Assembly (NCBI RefSeq): GCF_000716335.1
Contig: NZ_KL591023.1
Span: forward strand, 67,747-123,016
Reading direction: 5' to 3'
Source of the DNA: Streptomyces sp. NRRL S-118
Lineage (GTDB): Bacteria > Actinomycetota > Actinomycetes > Streptomycetales > Streptomycetaceae
DNA: 55,270 bases
Below the pieces are notes generated by a model. The model saw nothing but the letters and a program-made list of their open reading frames with translations, was not told the origin of the DNA and did no database searches. Positions 41,006-49,860 of this stretch are shown one piece after another. The position numbers were made by a program, and so were the translations under genes. Every line of letters begins with the position of its first letter. Position 1 is the stretch's first letter.

Positions 41006-42070
41006 ATGAGGACCCATGACCACCACAGCACCACCGGCCTGCCCGGCCTGTCCGCTGCCAGGGACGAGGTGATGTCCGGCCACGATTTCCGGCCGGTGTA
41101 CCACCCCGCGGGTCACGACGCCGCACTGCGCGGCGTGGTGCAGGACCTGCGGACCGGACGCTGGGTCGCGATGGCCCAGCTCCTCGCCGAGACCACCGGC
41201 TGGGCGCAGTGGACCCAGCGCACGCAGGTGCTGGCGGCCGTCGCCGCCGGCTCCGACGTCGTGCACGCCTGGCTCGCGGAGGAGCCGCACAGCGTCGCCG
41301 CCACCGTGATGCACACCCGGGTCACGGTGGAACGCGCCGTGCGCGCCCACCGCGACAAGCACCCGCGCACCCACGAGCTGTGGCAGGCCGCCTGGGAGGC
41401 GTGCCACACCGCCGTCCGGGCGGCCCCCGCCGACCCGGTGCCGTGGGTATGCCTGCTGGCCCTCGCCGTGCTCGACGAGGAGCAGCGCATGGAGGAGCAC
41501 CGGATGCGCCCGCCCGGGCCGATGCTGCCCCCGGGACCCTGGGGGCTGCTGGCGGAGGCCGACAAGCGGGATCCGCACAACCGCGAGGCGTACCACCGGA
41601 TGCTCCAGTTCCTCTACGCCCGCCGGTGGGGCCCCTCGCCGGGCTCGCTGTCCGAGGCCGTCAACTTCGTGCAGTGGGCGGCCGGCTCCGCGCCACCCGG
41701 CTCCGCCCTGCACCTCCTGCCCCTGTACGTGCGGGTCGAGCGCTACCGCCGCGAACGGGGCCAGGAGAAGGCCCTGGACCTGCACTGGGTGGCCGAGGAC
41801 GCCACCCGGGACGCCCTGCGCGCCCTGCTGGCCTGGTTCGACCACATCGCGCCCGCCGACGTGTCGCTGCTCGACCTGAACCACCTGGCGCACGCCCTGT
41901 GGGGAGCCCTCCGCTTCGAGGAGGCCGCCCCGGTCTTCGAGGCGCTCGGCCCGTACTACACGCCACAGCCGTGGGCGTACCGCACCCCCGACCCGGGCGA
42001 CCGGGCGCTGGCCGAGGAGGTCTTCAGGCGCGCCCGCACCCGGTGCCTGGGCTCCGCCCGCGACCGCTGA
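41006..42070 (+). CDS. Hypothetical protein, helical repeat-like (about 354 aa)
   Basis: Soluble, no signal peptide or membrane segment. It is Trp-, Ala- and His-rich with regular helices (TRVTVERAVRAHRDKHPRTHELWQAAWEACHTAVRAAPADPVPWVCLLALAVL), recalling TPR-like solenoids, but no clean TPR is seen. I know Streptomyces proteins of this kind only as hypothetical. Start: the ATG at 41006 has no Shine-Dalgarno; the ATG at 41072, with GGGACGAGG nearby, is a real alternative. The permease gene starts 72 bases after its stop on the same strand, so co-expression is possible. Confidence 0.65.
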   Translation: MRTHDHHSTTGLPGLSAARDEVMSGHDFRPVYHPAGHDAALRGVVQDLRTGRWVAMAQLLAETTGWAQWTQRTQVLAAVAAGSDVVHAWLAEEPHSVAATVMHTRVTVERAVRAHRDKHPRTHELWQAAWEACHTAVRAAPADPVPWVCLLALAVLDEEQRMEEHRMRPPGPMLPPGPWGLLAEADKRDPHNREAYHRMLQFLYARRWGPSPGSLSEAVNFVQWAAGSAPPGSALHLLPLYVRVERYRRERGQEKALDLHWVAEDATRDALRALLAWFDHIAPADVSLLDLNHLAHALWGALRFEEAAPVFEALGPYYTPQPWAYRTPDPGDRALAEEVFRRARTRCLGSARDR

Positions 42071-42142
42071 CCGCCGAAGCCCGACCCGCACCCCGGAAGA
42101 CCCCCGAACGTCCCCTGCCACCACCCCCTCGGAGGTACCGCC

Positions 42143-43669
42143 ATGTCCCGCACCCTGTGGGCCCGCCCGGAGCAGCAGGCTCCGCCCATGGACGAGGAGC
42201 AGCGGCTCAGAGAGCTCGGCTACCAGCCGGTCCTGGCCCGCCGGATGGGAAGCTTCGGCAACTTCGCCATCAGCTTCTCCGTCATCTCCATCCTCTCCGG
42301 CTGCATGACCCTGTACGGCTTCGGCCTCGGTACCGGCGGACCGGCCGTGATGATGTGGGGCTGGCTCGGCGTGGGCCTGTTCGTGCTGTGCGTCGGCCTG
42401 GCGCTCGCCGAGGTCACCAGCGCGTACCCCACCTCCGGCGCCCTGTACTACATGGCCGACCGGCTCGGTGGCCGCCGCTGGGGCTGGTACACGGGCTGGC
42501 TGAACCTGCTCGGTCTGCTCGGCGCGATCGCCGGCATCGACTACGGGGCCGCGCTCTTCACCGGGGCGTTCCTCAACCTGCGGTTCGGCTTCGAGCCGAC
42601 GCCCGGCTCCACCTTCGTGATCTTCCTGTGCATCCTGCTGCTGCACGCCGTGCTCAACCTGTTCGGCGTCCGGCTGGTGAGCGTCCTCAACTCCATCAGC
42701 GTGTGGTGGCACCTGACCGGTGTCGCCGTGATCGTCGGCGCGCTCGCGATCGTTCCCGACCGCCACCAGTCGGCCGAGTTCGTCTTCACCGAGTTCGTCA
42801 ACGACACCGGCTGGTCGAGCCCGTTCTACGTCGCGGCCGTCGGCCTGCTCCTCGCGCAGTACACCTTCTCCGGGTACGACGCCTCGGCCCACCTCTCCGA
42901 GGAGACGTCCAACGCGTCCGTCTCCGCCGCCAAGGGCATCGTCCGGGCCATCTGGGTCTCCTGGGTCGCCGGTTTCGCCCTGCTCGCCGGGCTGACCTTC
43001 GCCATCCAGGACTACGCGGGCACGCAGAACAGCGCCACCGGCGTCCCGCCCGCGCAGATCCTCCTCGACGCGCTCGGCAGCGGCGGCGCCTCCGCGCTCC
43101 TGCTGGTGGTGATCGTGGCGCAGCTGTTCTGCGGCAACGCCGAGGTGGCCGCCGCCAGCCGCATGGTCTTCGCCTTCAGCCGTGACAACGCCCTGCCCGG
43201 GTCGGCGCTCTGGCGCAAGGTCAGCAGCCGCACCCAGACCCCGGCCAACGCGGTGTGGCTGTCCGTCGCGGTCGCCGCCGTGCTCGCCGCGCCGTCGCTG
43301 TACTCGGCGACCGCCTACGGCGCCGTCACCGCCATCAACGTCATCGGCATCACCCCCGCCTACGCCATCCCCGTCTACCTCCGGCTGCGCGCGGGGAACC
43401 GTTTCCGGCCCGGCCCCTGGTCGCTGGGGCGCTGGAGCAAGCCGGTCGGCTGGATCGCGGTGGTCTGGGTCGCGGTGGTCACCGTGCTCTTCTGCCTGCC
43501 CCAGAAGGCGCCGGTGACCATCGACTCGATGAACTACGCGGTGATCGCGCTCGCCGTGGTGCTCGTCCTGGCCAGCGTGTGGTGGTACGTCGCCCGCCGC
43601 TCGTACGGCACGCCCGCTCCGTACGGCAACGCGCGTGAACAGGCCGAGATCTCCGAGGGCATCGTCTGA
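42143..43669 (+). CDS. APC-family amino acid permease
   Basis: 508 residues with twelve hydrophobic segments. After a hydrophilic start, GSFGNFAISFSVISILSGCMTLYGFGLGTGGP is the APC segment 1 signature. SAYPTSGALYYMADRLGG and QYTFSGYDASAHLSEETSNASVSAAKGI match the GABA/choline-type (Uga4/Hnm1-like) subgroup. It would import an amino acid or amine by proton symport. Start: ATG at 42143 with CGGAGGT. The convergent GntR gene stops 13 bases after its end. Confidence 0.9.
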   Translation: MSRTLWARPEQQAPPMDEEQRLRELGYQPVLARRMGSFGNFAISFSVISILSGCMTLYGFGLGTGGPAVMMWGWLGVGLFVLCVGLALAEVTSAYPTSGALYYMADRLGGRRWGWYTGWLNLLGLLGAIAGIDYGAALFTGAFLNLRFGFEPTPGSTFVIFLCILLLHAVLNLFGVRLVSVLNSISVWWHLTGVAVIVGALAIVPDRHQSAEFVFTEFVNDTGWSSPFYVAAVGLLLAQYTFSGYDASAHLSEETSNASVSAAKGIVRAIWVSWVAGFALLAGLTFAIQDYAGTQNSATGVPPAQILLDALGSGGASALLLVVIVAQLFCGNAEVAAASRMVFAFSRDNALPGSALWRKVSSRTQTPANAVWLSVAVAAVLAAPSLYSATAYGAVTAINVIGITPAYAIPVYLRLRAGNRFRPGPWSLGRWSKPVGWIAVVWVAVVTVLFCLPQKAPVTIDSMNYAVIALAVVLVLASVWWYVARRSYGTPAPYGNAREQAEISEGIV

Positions 43670-43681
43670 GCCCTCCCGGCC

Positions 43682-44410
43682 TCAGCTCGTGAATTCGTAC
43701 GTCCAGGCCGCGGACTCCGGTGCGAACCGGAGGTCCGTGACCTCCAGTACGTGGCCGTGCTGGTCGCTCACCTCCCGGTGGACGCCGAGCCACGCGGCGT
43801 CCGCCGGCCCCCGGTCCACCCCGACCGACTCCCGCCGGGTGAGCCGCAGCCCGGCCCGGTGCATCCAGTGGTACAGCAGCCGCAGGTCGACCCGGTGGGG
43901 CCAGGCGTCGGGCCGCCGGTAGCGGGCCAGTTCGGGTATCTCGGCCAGTGCGTACCGCGAGAAGTACGACAGGGCGTGCTGCCGTACGGGCGTGCCGCCC
44001 GGCCCGGTCAGCAGGTGCCGGTGCAGCAGCGTCGGCTCGCCCGGCAGCAGGCCCAGCCGCTCGGCGAGTTCCGCCGGTGCGGCCTCCCAGGCCAGGTGCG
44101 TCTCGGGAACCGTGTCCGGAGTGCCCGGTCCGCAGGGGAAGTACAGCAGGCCGGGCGCCAGGGCCGGCTTCGCGGCCTGCTGGCCGGGGGCCGCGGCGTA
44201 CGTACCGCGCCGCTCGGTCACGACGAGCCGTTCGTCGCGCAGGAGCTGGAGCGCATTGCGTACGGTCTGCCGGTTGACCTGGAAACGCTCCACCAGGGAG
44301 CGCTCCGAGGGCAGCCGGTCGCCGGGTGCGATGCGCCGGTGGGTGAGGTCGTCGCGCAGCGCTGCGGCGACCTGCAGGTAGAGCGGAAGTGCCGGGGCAG
44401 GCTCAGCCAT
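43682..44410 (-). CDS. GntR-family regulator, HutC subfamily
   Basis: 242 residues. The N-terminal winged helix (PLYLQVAAALRDDLTHRRIAPGDRLPSERSLVERFQVNRQTVRNALQLLRDERLVV) is followed by a UTRA-type ligand domain (about 85-240) with RHLLTGPGGTPVRQHALSYFSR. HutC/DasR-type proteins respond to amino acid derivatives or amino-sugar phosphates. Start: ATG at 44410 with GAGGG; a TTG at 44416 is possible. It is divergent from a zinc alcohol dehydrogenase and convergent with the permease. A DasR-like site lies 68 bases upstream. Confidence 0.88.
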   Translation of the reverse strand: MAEPAPALPLYLQVAAALRDDLTHRRIAPGDRLPSERSLVERFQVNRQTVRNALQLLRDERLVVTERRGTYAAAPGQQAAKPALAPGLLYFPCGPGTPDTVPETHLAWEAAPAELAERLGLLPGEPTLLHRHLLTGPGGTPVRQHALSYFSRYALAEIPELARYRRPDAWPHRVDLRLLYHWMHRAGLRLTRRESVGVDRGPADAAWLGVHREVSDQHGHVLEVTDLRFAPESAAWTYEFTS

Positions 44411-44477
44411 GTTCAACCCTCAATTTCCTTCGCTCAGTGTAGTCGAGCATGCCGTGTGGGTGATCAATCCCTATCAT

Positions 44478-44489
44478 TGGTCTAAACCT
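44478..44489. promoter_or_regulatory. DasR/HutC-type operator-like sequence
   Basis: TGGTCTAAACCT matches 10 of 12 bases of the DasR site TGGTCTAGACCA. It lies in the gap between divergent gntR-type (start 44410) and dehydrogenase (start 44657) genes. It could bind the local GntR protein, which is of the same subfamily, or DasR itself. Confidence 0.5.
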
Positions 44490-44656
44490 TCCCGGAAGGG
44501 GCTCCCCGGCATTACGCACCACTCTGTCCGAAACGGATGCCTGTGGCGGACGCCCCCGCAACGAGGCCGAAACGGAACCGCAACGGGTTCACCGCCCGTC
44601 GCCCCCGGGTACCCGGGCCGCGCCCCCGCAGGAAGCCGGTCGAAGGGACACGCAGG

Positions 44657-45847
44657 ATGAGGGCCGTGACATGGCAGGGAAAGCGCGACGTCCGTCTGGA
44701 GACGGTGCCCGATCCGCGGATCGAGGAGCCGACGGACGCCGTCATCAGGGTCACGTCCACCGGTCTGTGCGGTTCCGACCTGCACCTGTACGAGGTGTTC
44801 ACCCCCTTCATGGCCCCCGGTGACGTCCTCGGGCACGAGCCGATGGGCATCGTGGAGGAGGTGGGTGCGGACGTCACGGGCCTCGCCCCCGGCGACCGGG
44901 TCGTCGTGCCTTTCCAGATCGCCTGCGGCCACTGCTGGATGTGCACCTCCGGTCTGCCGACCCAGTGCGAGACCACCCAGGTCACCGAGGAGGGCATGGG
45001 TGCCGCCATGTTCGGCTACTCCCGGCTGTACGGCTCCGTCCCCGGCGGGCAGGCCGAGTACCTCCGCGTGCCCCAGGCCCAGTTCGGCCCCGTCAAGGTC
45101 CCCGCGGGCCCGCCCGACGACCGGTTCCTCTACCTCTCCGACGTCCTGCCCACGGCCTGGCAGGCCGTCCGGTACGCCGCCGTGCCGCCCGGCGGCTCCG
45201 TGGCCGTCCTCGGCCTCGGCCCGATCGGCGACATGTGCTGCCGCATCGCCCTGCACCAGGGCGCCGCCCAGGTCATCGGCATCGACCTCGTACGGGAACG
45301 ACTCCAGCGCGCCAAGGCCCGCGGTGTCGAGGTGTTCGACCTGACGGAACACGACAGCCAGGACGACCTCGTGGAGGCGGTCAAGGCCCGCACCCGGGGC
45401 CGCGGCCCCGACGCCGTCATCGACGCGGTCGGCACCGAGGCCCACGGCAGCCCCCTCGCCCGCACCCAGCAGCAGGCGGCCGGACTGCTGCCCAAGGCGT
45501 GGGCGGCCAAGCTCCACCAGAAGGCCGGAACCGACCGGCTCGCCGCGCTGTACCTGGCCATCGCGCTCGTCCGGCGCGGCGGCACCATCTCCCTCAGCGG
45601 GGTCTACGGCGGCGCCGCGGACCCGCTGCCGCTGATGACCCTGTTCGACAAGCAGATCCAGCTGCGCATGGGCCAGGCGAACGTCCGGCGCTGGGTGGAC
45701 GACATCCTGCCCCTGCTCACCGACGACGACCCGCTGGGCGTCGACGGCTTCGCCACCCACCACGTCCCGCTGGCCGACGCGCCCCACGCGTACAAGATGT
45801 TCCAGCACAAGGAGGACGGCGTGGTGAAGGTGGTCATGCACCCCTGA
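44657..45847 (+). CDS. Zinc-dependent alcohol dehydrogenase (formaldehyde dehydrogenase-like)
   Basis: 396 residues. Catalytic zinc: Cys in TGLCGSDLH, His-Glu in GHEPMGIV. Structural zinc: Cys in QIACGHCWMCTSGLPTQCE, four Cys as expected. NAD loop VAVLGLGPIGDM near residue 190. An insertion after VDAVGTEAHGSP (LARTQQQAAGLLPKAWAAKLHQKAG) resembles the glutathione-independent formaldehyde dehydrogenase/threonine-dehydrogenase-like class. The natural alcohol is unknown. Start: ATG at 44657, with AAGGGA upstream. It ends nose-to-tail with the FAD gene on the other strand (next base). Confidence 0.88.
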   Translation: MRAVTWQGKRDVRLETVPDPRIEEPTDAVIRVTSTGLCGSDLHLYEVFTPFMAPGDVLGHEPMGIVEEVGADVTGLAPGDRVVVPFQIACGHCWMCTSGLPTQCETTQVTEEGMGAAMFGYSRLYGSVPGGQAEYLRVPQAQFGPVKVPAGPPDDRFLYLSDVLPTAWQAVRYAAVPPGGSVAVLGLGPIGDMCCRIALHQGAAQVIGIDLVRERLQRAKARGVEVFDLTEHDSQDDLVEAVKARTRGRGPDAVIDAVGTEAHGSPLARTQQQAAGLLPKAWAAKLHQKAGTDRLAALYLAIALVRRGGTISLSGVYGGAADPLPLMTLFDKQIQLRMGQANVRRWVDDILPLLTDDDPLGVDGFATHHVPLADAPHAYKMFQHKEDGVVKVVMHP

Positions 45848-45857
45848 TCAAGGGGTG
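45839..45857. terminator. Hairpin spanning two convergent stop codons
   Basis: CACCCCT (45839-45845) pairs with AGGGGTG (45851-45857) around GATCA. Both stop codons, plus-strand at 45845-45847 and minus-strand at 45848-45850, fall inside the hairpin, so a single element may end both transcripts. Confidence 0.55.
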
Positions 45858-47251
45858 TGCTCCTCTCGCCACAGGGGCGGTTCGGCGGGCGTCGCGGGTA
45901 CCGGCCGGAACAGCGCCGCACGCATGATCCGCGGCGCGAACAGCGCGTGCACCGGCTCGTTGAGCGTCAGGACGGAACGGAAGGCCGCCCCCACCTCGGG
46001 GTCGCCCGCGTAACGCTCCTGGACCCGCTTGAGGTACCAGGCCGCTGCCCGGCCGGCCGGCCCGGTCCGGGCCGCGTTGCCCGCCGCGCCCGGCATCTGC
46101 CGGTCCGCGCCCGCCGAGATGTCCCATGCCTGCCGGGAGGCGTCGAACAGCGCCCGCTGGACGCGGCGGGTGGTCGGCGTACGGCGTGCGTCCGCGAGCG
46201 CGTCCCGCAGCGCCACCGCGCAGAGCGCGGCAACCGCCATGCCCTGTCCGTAGATCGGGTTGAAGGTGCACAGGGCGTCGCCCGTGGCGACGAAACCGGC
46301 CGGGCGGCGGCCCGGGCGGTCGTAGCGCCGCCGGACGTTCGCCGTCGCGCGGAAGCCGTGCACCGGCGACTCCGGTTCCGCCTTGGCCAGCCACTCGCTC
46401 ACCACCGGGTGCGGCAGCCTGGCCGCGTACGCCTCGAACCCCTCATCGTCCGTGGGCGGTTCGTCGCCGCGCAGCCCCGACAGCGTCACCAGATGACGGC
46501 CGTCCTCGATGGGCAGGACGGTTGCCGCGTACGTCTGCCGCGGGTTGGCCACGGTGTAGTGGCCGAGGGCGTCGGTGCCCGCGCCCGCCGGCGTGCCGCG
46601 GTAGAGCCGGGTCGCGTACGCCAGACCCGTGTCCAGCGTCTCCTCGCCCGGCGGTTGGGCGCCGATCGCCGACAGCCACTCGGGCGCGCGCGAGCCGCGC
46701 CCGGACGCGTCCACCACCAGGTCGGCCTCCAGCGCCCGCGGCTCCTTGCCCCGTCCGGCGCCGCGCTCCCGCAGCAGCACTCCCCGGACGCGCGCGGCGT
46801 CGCCGAGCAGCCCGACCGCGTCGGTGCCCTCGACCGTCGCGATCCTCGGGTCGGCGAGGACCCGGCGCCGGAGCACATGCTCCAGCCGTGGGCGCGCACC
46901 GGTGAACAGGTGCACGGTGGCGGGGGTCCGCCGGAGCCAGCGGCCGTCCTGCCACTGGACCATGTCCTCCGGCATGCCGACCCGCGGTGCGCCCTGGGCG
47001 CGCAACTCCCCGACGACTCCGGGCAGCAGCTCCTCCAGGGCCCGCTGCCCGCTCTCCAGCAGGACGTGCGTGTGCCGCCCCTGCGGCACGCCCGCCCGCG
47101 GTCCGGGGTCCTCCGGGAAGCGGTCCCGCTCGACGACGGTCACGCGCTCCGCGTGCTCGGCGAGCACCCGCGCCGCCAGCAGACCGGCGATGCTCCCGCC
47201 GATCACCACCGCATGTCGTGTCCGTTCCGCCGTCCCCAACCGGTCCGCCAT
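45848..47251 (-). CDS. FAD-dependent monooxygenase/oxidoreductase
   Basis: 467 residues. FAD loop AVVIGGSIAGLLAARVLAEH (about 14-33), then VPQGRHTHVLLESGQRALEELLPG, VDASGRGSRAPEW, and FVATGDALCTFNPIYGQGMAVAAL, the GD motif that binds FAD ribityl. The set of motifs fits the p-hydroxybenzoate-hydroxylase-like group seen as 2-polyprenyl-6-methoxyphenol hydroxylase-type enzymes. A catalytic role is likely, but the substrate is not visible. Start: ATG at 47251 behind AAGGGGCGGG. The nmtR gene begins upstream on the same strand. Confidence 0.85.
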   Translation of the reverse strand: MADRLGTAERTRHAVVIGGSIAGLLAARVLAEHAERVTVVERDRFPEDPGPRAGVPQGRHTHVLLESGQRALEELLPGVVGELRAQGAPRVGMPEDMVQWQDGRWLRRTPATVHLFTGARPRLEHVLRRRVLADPRIATVEGTDAVGLLGDAARVRGVLLRERGAGRGKEPRALEADLVVDASGRGSRAPEWLSAIGAQPPGEETLDTGLAYATRLYRGTPAGAGTDALGHYTVANPRQTYAATVLPIEDGRHLVTLSGLRGDEPPTDDEGFEAYAARLPHPVVSEWLAKAEPESPVHGFRATANVRRRYDRPGRRPAGFVATGDALCTFNPIYGQGMAVAALCAVALRDALADARRTPTTRRVQRALFDASRQAWDISAGADRQMPGAAGNAARTGPAGRAAAWYLKRVQERYAGDPEVGAAFRSVLTLNEPVHALFAPRIMRAALFRPVPATPAEPPLWREEHTP

Positions 47252-47275
47252 GCCCGCCCCTTGAGCCTCGTAGGT

Positions 47276-47653
47276 CTACGGGCGACCAGTATCCACGGCG
47301 GACCGGGGCAGATCACGTGCGCCGAGCCGGAGGTGCTCGATGTGGTACACCGCTTCGTCCAGCAGCTGGGCCACGTGGTTGTCGTACAGGCTGTACTCGA
47401 TCCGGCGGCCCTGACGCGTCCCGGTGACCAGGCCCAGCGCCCGCAGCAGGCGCAGCTGGTGCGAGACGGCCGACTGCTCCATGGCGACCGACTCGGCGAG
47501 TTCGGTCACGCCGCAGGGGCCCTGGCGGAGCCGGGTGAGGATCATCAGCCGGGACGGCGTGGCGAGGGCCTGGAGCGTGGCGGCGATGGTGGCCGCGGAC
47601 TCCGCGTCGAGGCGGGCTGCGGGGGTCGTCTCACCGTGCACTCCGTGTCCCAT
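47276..47653 (-). CDS. nmtR: NmtR-like nickel/cobalt-sensing ArsR repressor
   Basis: 125 residues. The start MGHGVHGE mirrors the N-terminus of M. tuberculosis NmtR, whose Gly2 and His3 help bind Ni(II). The winged helix runs LQALATPSRLMILTRLRQGPCGVTELAESVAMEQSAVSHQLRLLRALGLV. In helix 5, DNHVAQLLDEAVYHIEH gives the DXH-X10-HX2H metal site. It should repress until Ni(II) or Co(II) binds. Start: ATG at 47653, chosen because it yields the metal-binding N-terminus; an ATG at 47662 is the alternative. Divergent from the P1B-4-type ATPase gene, its expected target, with a palindrome between. Confidence 0.88.
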   Translation of the reverse strand: MGHGVHGETTPAARLDAESAATIAATLQALATPSRLMILTRLRQGPCGVTELAESVAMEQSAVSHQLRLLRALGLVTGTRQGRRIEYSLYDNHVAQLLDEAVYHIEHLRLGARDLPRSAVDTGRP

Positions 47654-47686
47654 GCAGGTCATCGTAGCCGCGCGCGTCTCGAATGA

Positions 47687-47702
47687 ATGAAGAGCTCTTC
47701 AT
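47687..47702. promoter_or_regulatory. Perfect 16-bp palindrome, probable NmtR operator
   Basis: ATGAAGAGCTCTTCAT, equal to its reverse complement, in an AT-richer patch between nmtR and the ATPase gene. ArsR-family operators have this shape and position, so it is likely the binding site. Confidence 0.65.
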
Positions 47703-47762
47703 GTGTTCGGGTAAGGTGTGCCCGTACCCGTCCGCCCGCTCGTCCCCCAGAGGTGTGCCCCG

Positions 47763-49817
47763 ATGGTTTCCCCGGTGCTCGGCGCCGACCGGCAGCCGGC
47801 GACCCCGCCCGCCGCCGCACCACCCCCCGGACGCAGGACCGGGCTCCTCGCCCTGCCCGAGGTCCGCTGGGCGGCGCTGTCCGCCCTCGCGTTCCTCGCC
47901 GCCCTGCCGCTCGACCTGGCCGGTGCCCCGGCATGGACCTGGGGGCCCCTGTACGCCGTCTGCTACGCCGCCGGAGGCTGGGAGCCGGGCTGGGCCGGGC
48001 TCCAGGCCCTGCGCGAGAAGTCCCTCGACGTCGACCTGCTGATGGTCGTCGCGGCGCTCGGCGCCGCCGCGATCGGGCAGTACCTCGACGGCGGGCTGCT
48101 CATCGTCATCTTCGCGGTGTCGGGCGCGCTGGAGGCCCTCGCGACCCGGCGCACCGCCGACTCGGTCCGCGGCCTGCTCGACCTGGCGCCCGCCCGCGCC
48201 GTGCGGCTGACCGCCGCGGGCGAGGAGCCGGTGGATGTGGCCGCGCTACGGGTCGGCGACACCGTCCTCGTACGGCCGGGGGAGCGGCTGCCCGCCGACG
48301 GCACCGTCCTCGACGGTACGAGCGACGTCGACCAGGCGACCATCACCGGCGAACCGCTGCCCGCGCCCAAGGCGGCCGGCGACCCGGTCTTCGCGGGCAC
48401 GCTGAACGGCACCGGGGCGCTGCGCCTCCGCGTCGACAAGGACGCCGCCGCGTCCGTCATCGCCCGGATCGTCGCCATGGTCGAGGAGGCGAGCGCGACC
48501 AAGGCGCCCACCCAGCTCTTCATCGAGAAGATCGAGCAGCGCTACTCGGTGGGCGTCGTCGTCGCCACCCTCGCCCTGTTCGCCGTGCCGCTCGCGCTCG
48601 GCGCGGACTTCACCGACACGCTGTTGCGGGCCATGACCTTCATGATCGTCGCCTCGCCGTGCGCGGTCGTCCTCGCCACCATGCCACCGCTGCTGTCCGC
48701 GATCGCCAACGCCGGGCGGCACGGGGTCCTCGTCAAGTCCGCGGTGGTCATGGAGCGGCTGGGGCAGGCCGACCGGGTGGCGCTGGACAAGACCGGCACG
48801 CTGACCGAGGGCGCGCCCAGGGTCGCCGAGGTCCGGCTGCTGGCCGGCTCCCCGGCCGAGCCCGAGGTGCTCGCCCTGGCCGCCGCGGCCGAGCTGCCCA
48901 GTGAGCACCCCCTGGCCCGCGCCGTTGTCACCGCCGCCCGTGACCGCGGCCTCGCGGTGCCGCAGGCCGTGGACTTCACCTCCACCCCGGGCGTCGGCGT
49001 CCGTGCGCTCGTGGGCGGACGCGAGGTCACCGTGGGCCGCCCCGCGGAGCTCTCCGGCGCCGCACCCGCCGGCGACCGGGAGCCCTCGGCTCCCCGCGGG
49101 TCCGTGTCGGCTCGGGGGACCGGCGAACCCGATGCGGCTCCTCGCGAGGCAGCGCCGGACCAGGAGGCCGCGGTCGCCGTGCGCGAGGTGGAGGCCGACG
49201 GGCGGACCGCCGTGGTCGTCGCCCTCGACGGCGTGCCGGTCGGCGTGCTCGGCATCGCCGACCGGCTGCGTGACGGCGCCGCGGCCGCCGTCGCGGCCCT
49301 CGGACGCCTCAGCGGCACGGCCCCCGCCCTGCTCACCGGCGACAACGAGCCCGCCGCCCGGCGGATCGCCGCCGAAGCCGGCATCGGTGACGTACGGGCC
49401 GGGCTCCTCCCGGAGGACAAGGTGGCGGCCGTGCGGGAGTGGGAGCGGGCGGGGCAGCGCACCCTCGTCGTCGGCGACGGTGTCAACGACGCCCCGGCGC
49501 TCGCCGCCGCGCACAGCGGCATCGCGATGGGCCGCGCCGGTTCCGACCTGGCCCTGGAGACCGCCGACGCCGTCGTGGTACGGGACGAACTGGCCGCCGT
49601 CCCCGCGGTCGTTGCCCTCTCCCGGCGCGCCCGCCGGCTCGTCGTGCAGAACCTGGTGATCGCGGGCGTCTGCATCGGCGCCCTGGTGATCTGGGACCTG
49701 GCCGGGCACCTGCCGCTGCCCCTCGGCGTCGCGGGCCACGAGGGTTCCACGGTCCTCGTCGGCCTCAACGGCCTGCGGCTGCTGCGCGAGAAGGCCTGGC
49801 GCGACGCGGCAGCCTGA
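47763..49817 (+). CDS. ctpJ: P1B-4-type cobalt/nickel-exporting ATPase (CtpJ-like)
   Basis: 684 residues. Actuator TGEP, membrane site SPC (VASPCAVVLATMPP), phosphorylation motif DKTGTLTEG, SEHPLA (HP motif of P1B pumps), and GDGVNDAP. The last membrane segments contain GHEGSTVLVGLNGLRLL, the HEG(S/G)-type motif that defines the P1B-4 Co(II) pumps CtpD/CtpJ. There is no N-terminal metal-binding domain. A low-complexity Ala/Pro/Glu insert of about 35 residues interrupts the nucleotide domain. Start: ATG at 47763; a GTG at 47718 would add 15 residues. Paired with nmtR as in M. tuberculosis. Confidence 0.9.
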   Translation: MVSPVLGADRQPATPPAAAPPPGRRTGLLALPEVRWAALSALAFLAALPLDLAGAPAWTWGPLYAVCYAAGGWEPGWAGLQALREKSLDVDLLMVVAALGAAAIGQYLDGGLLIVIFAVSGALEALATRRTADSVRGLLDLAPARAVRLTAAGEEPVDVAALRVGDTVLVRPGERLPADGTVLDGTSDVDQATITGEPLPAPKAAGDPVFAGTLNGTGALRLRVDKDAAASVIARIVAMVEEASATKAPTQLFIEKIEQRYSVGVVVATLALFAVPLALGADFTDTLLRAMTFMIVASPCAVVLATMPPLLSAIANAGRHGVLVKSAVVMERLGQADRVALDKTGTLTEGAPRVAEVRLLAGSPAEPEVLALAAAAELPSEHPLARAVVTAARDRGLAVPQAVDFTSTPGVGVRALVGGREVTVGRPAELSGAAPAGDREPSAPRGSVSARGTGEPDAAPREAAPDQEAAVAVREVEADGRTAVVVALDGVPVGVLGIADRLRDGAAAAVAALGRLSGTAPALLTGDNEPAARRIAAEAGIGDVRAGLLPEDKVAAVREWERAGQRTLVVGDGVNDAPALAAAHSGIAMGRAGSDLALETADAVVVRDELAAVPAVVALSRRARRLVVQNLVIAGVCIGALVIWDLAGHLPLPLGVAGHEGSTVLVGLNGLRLLREKAWRDAAA

Positions 49818-49860
49818 CCGCGGACCGGTTCGCCGCCCGCCGGTCACACCGGCGCCGGGA

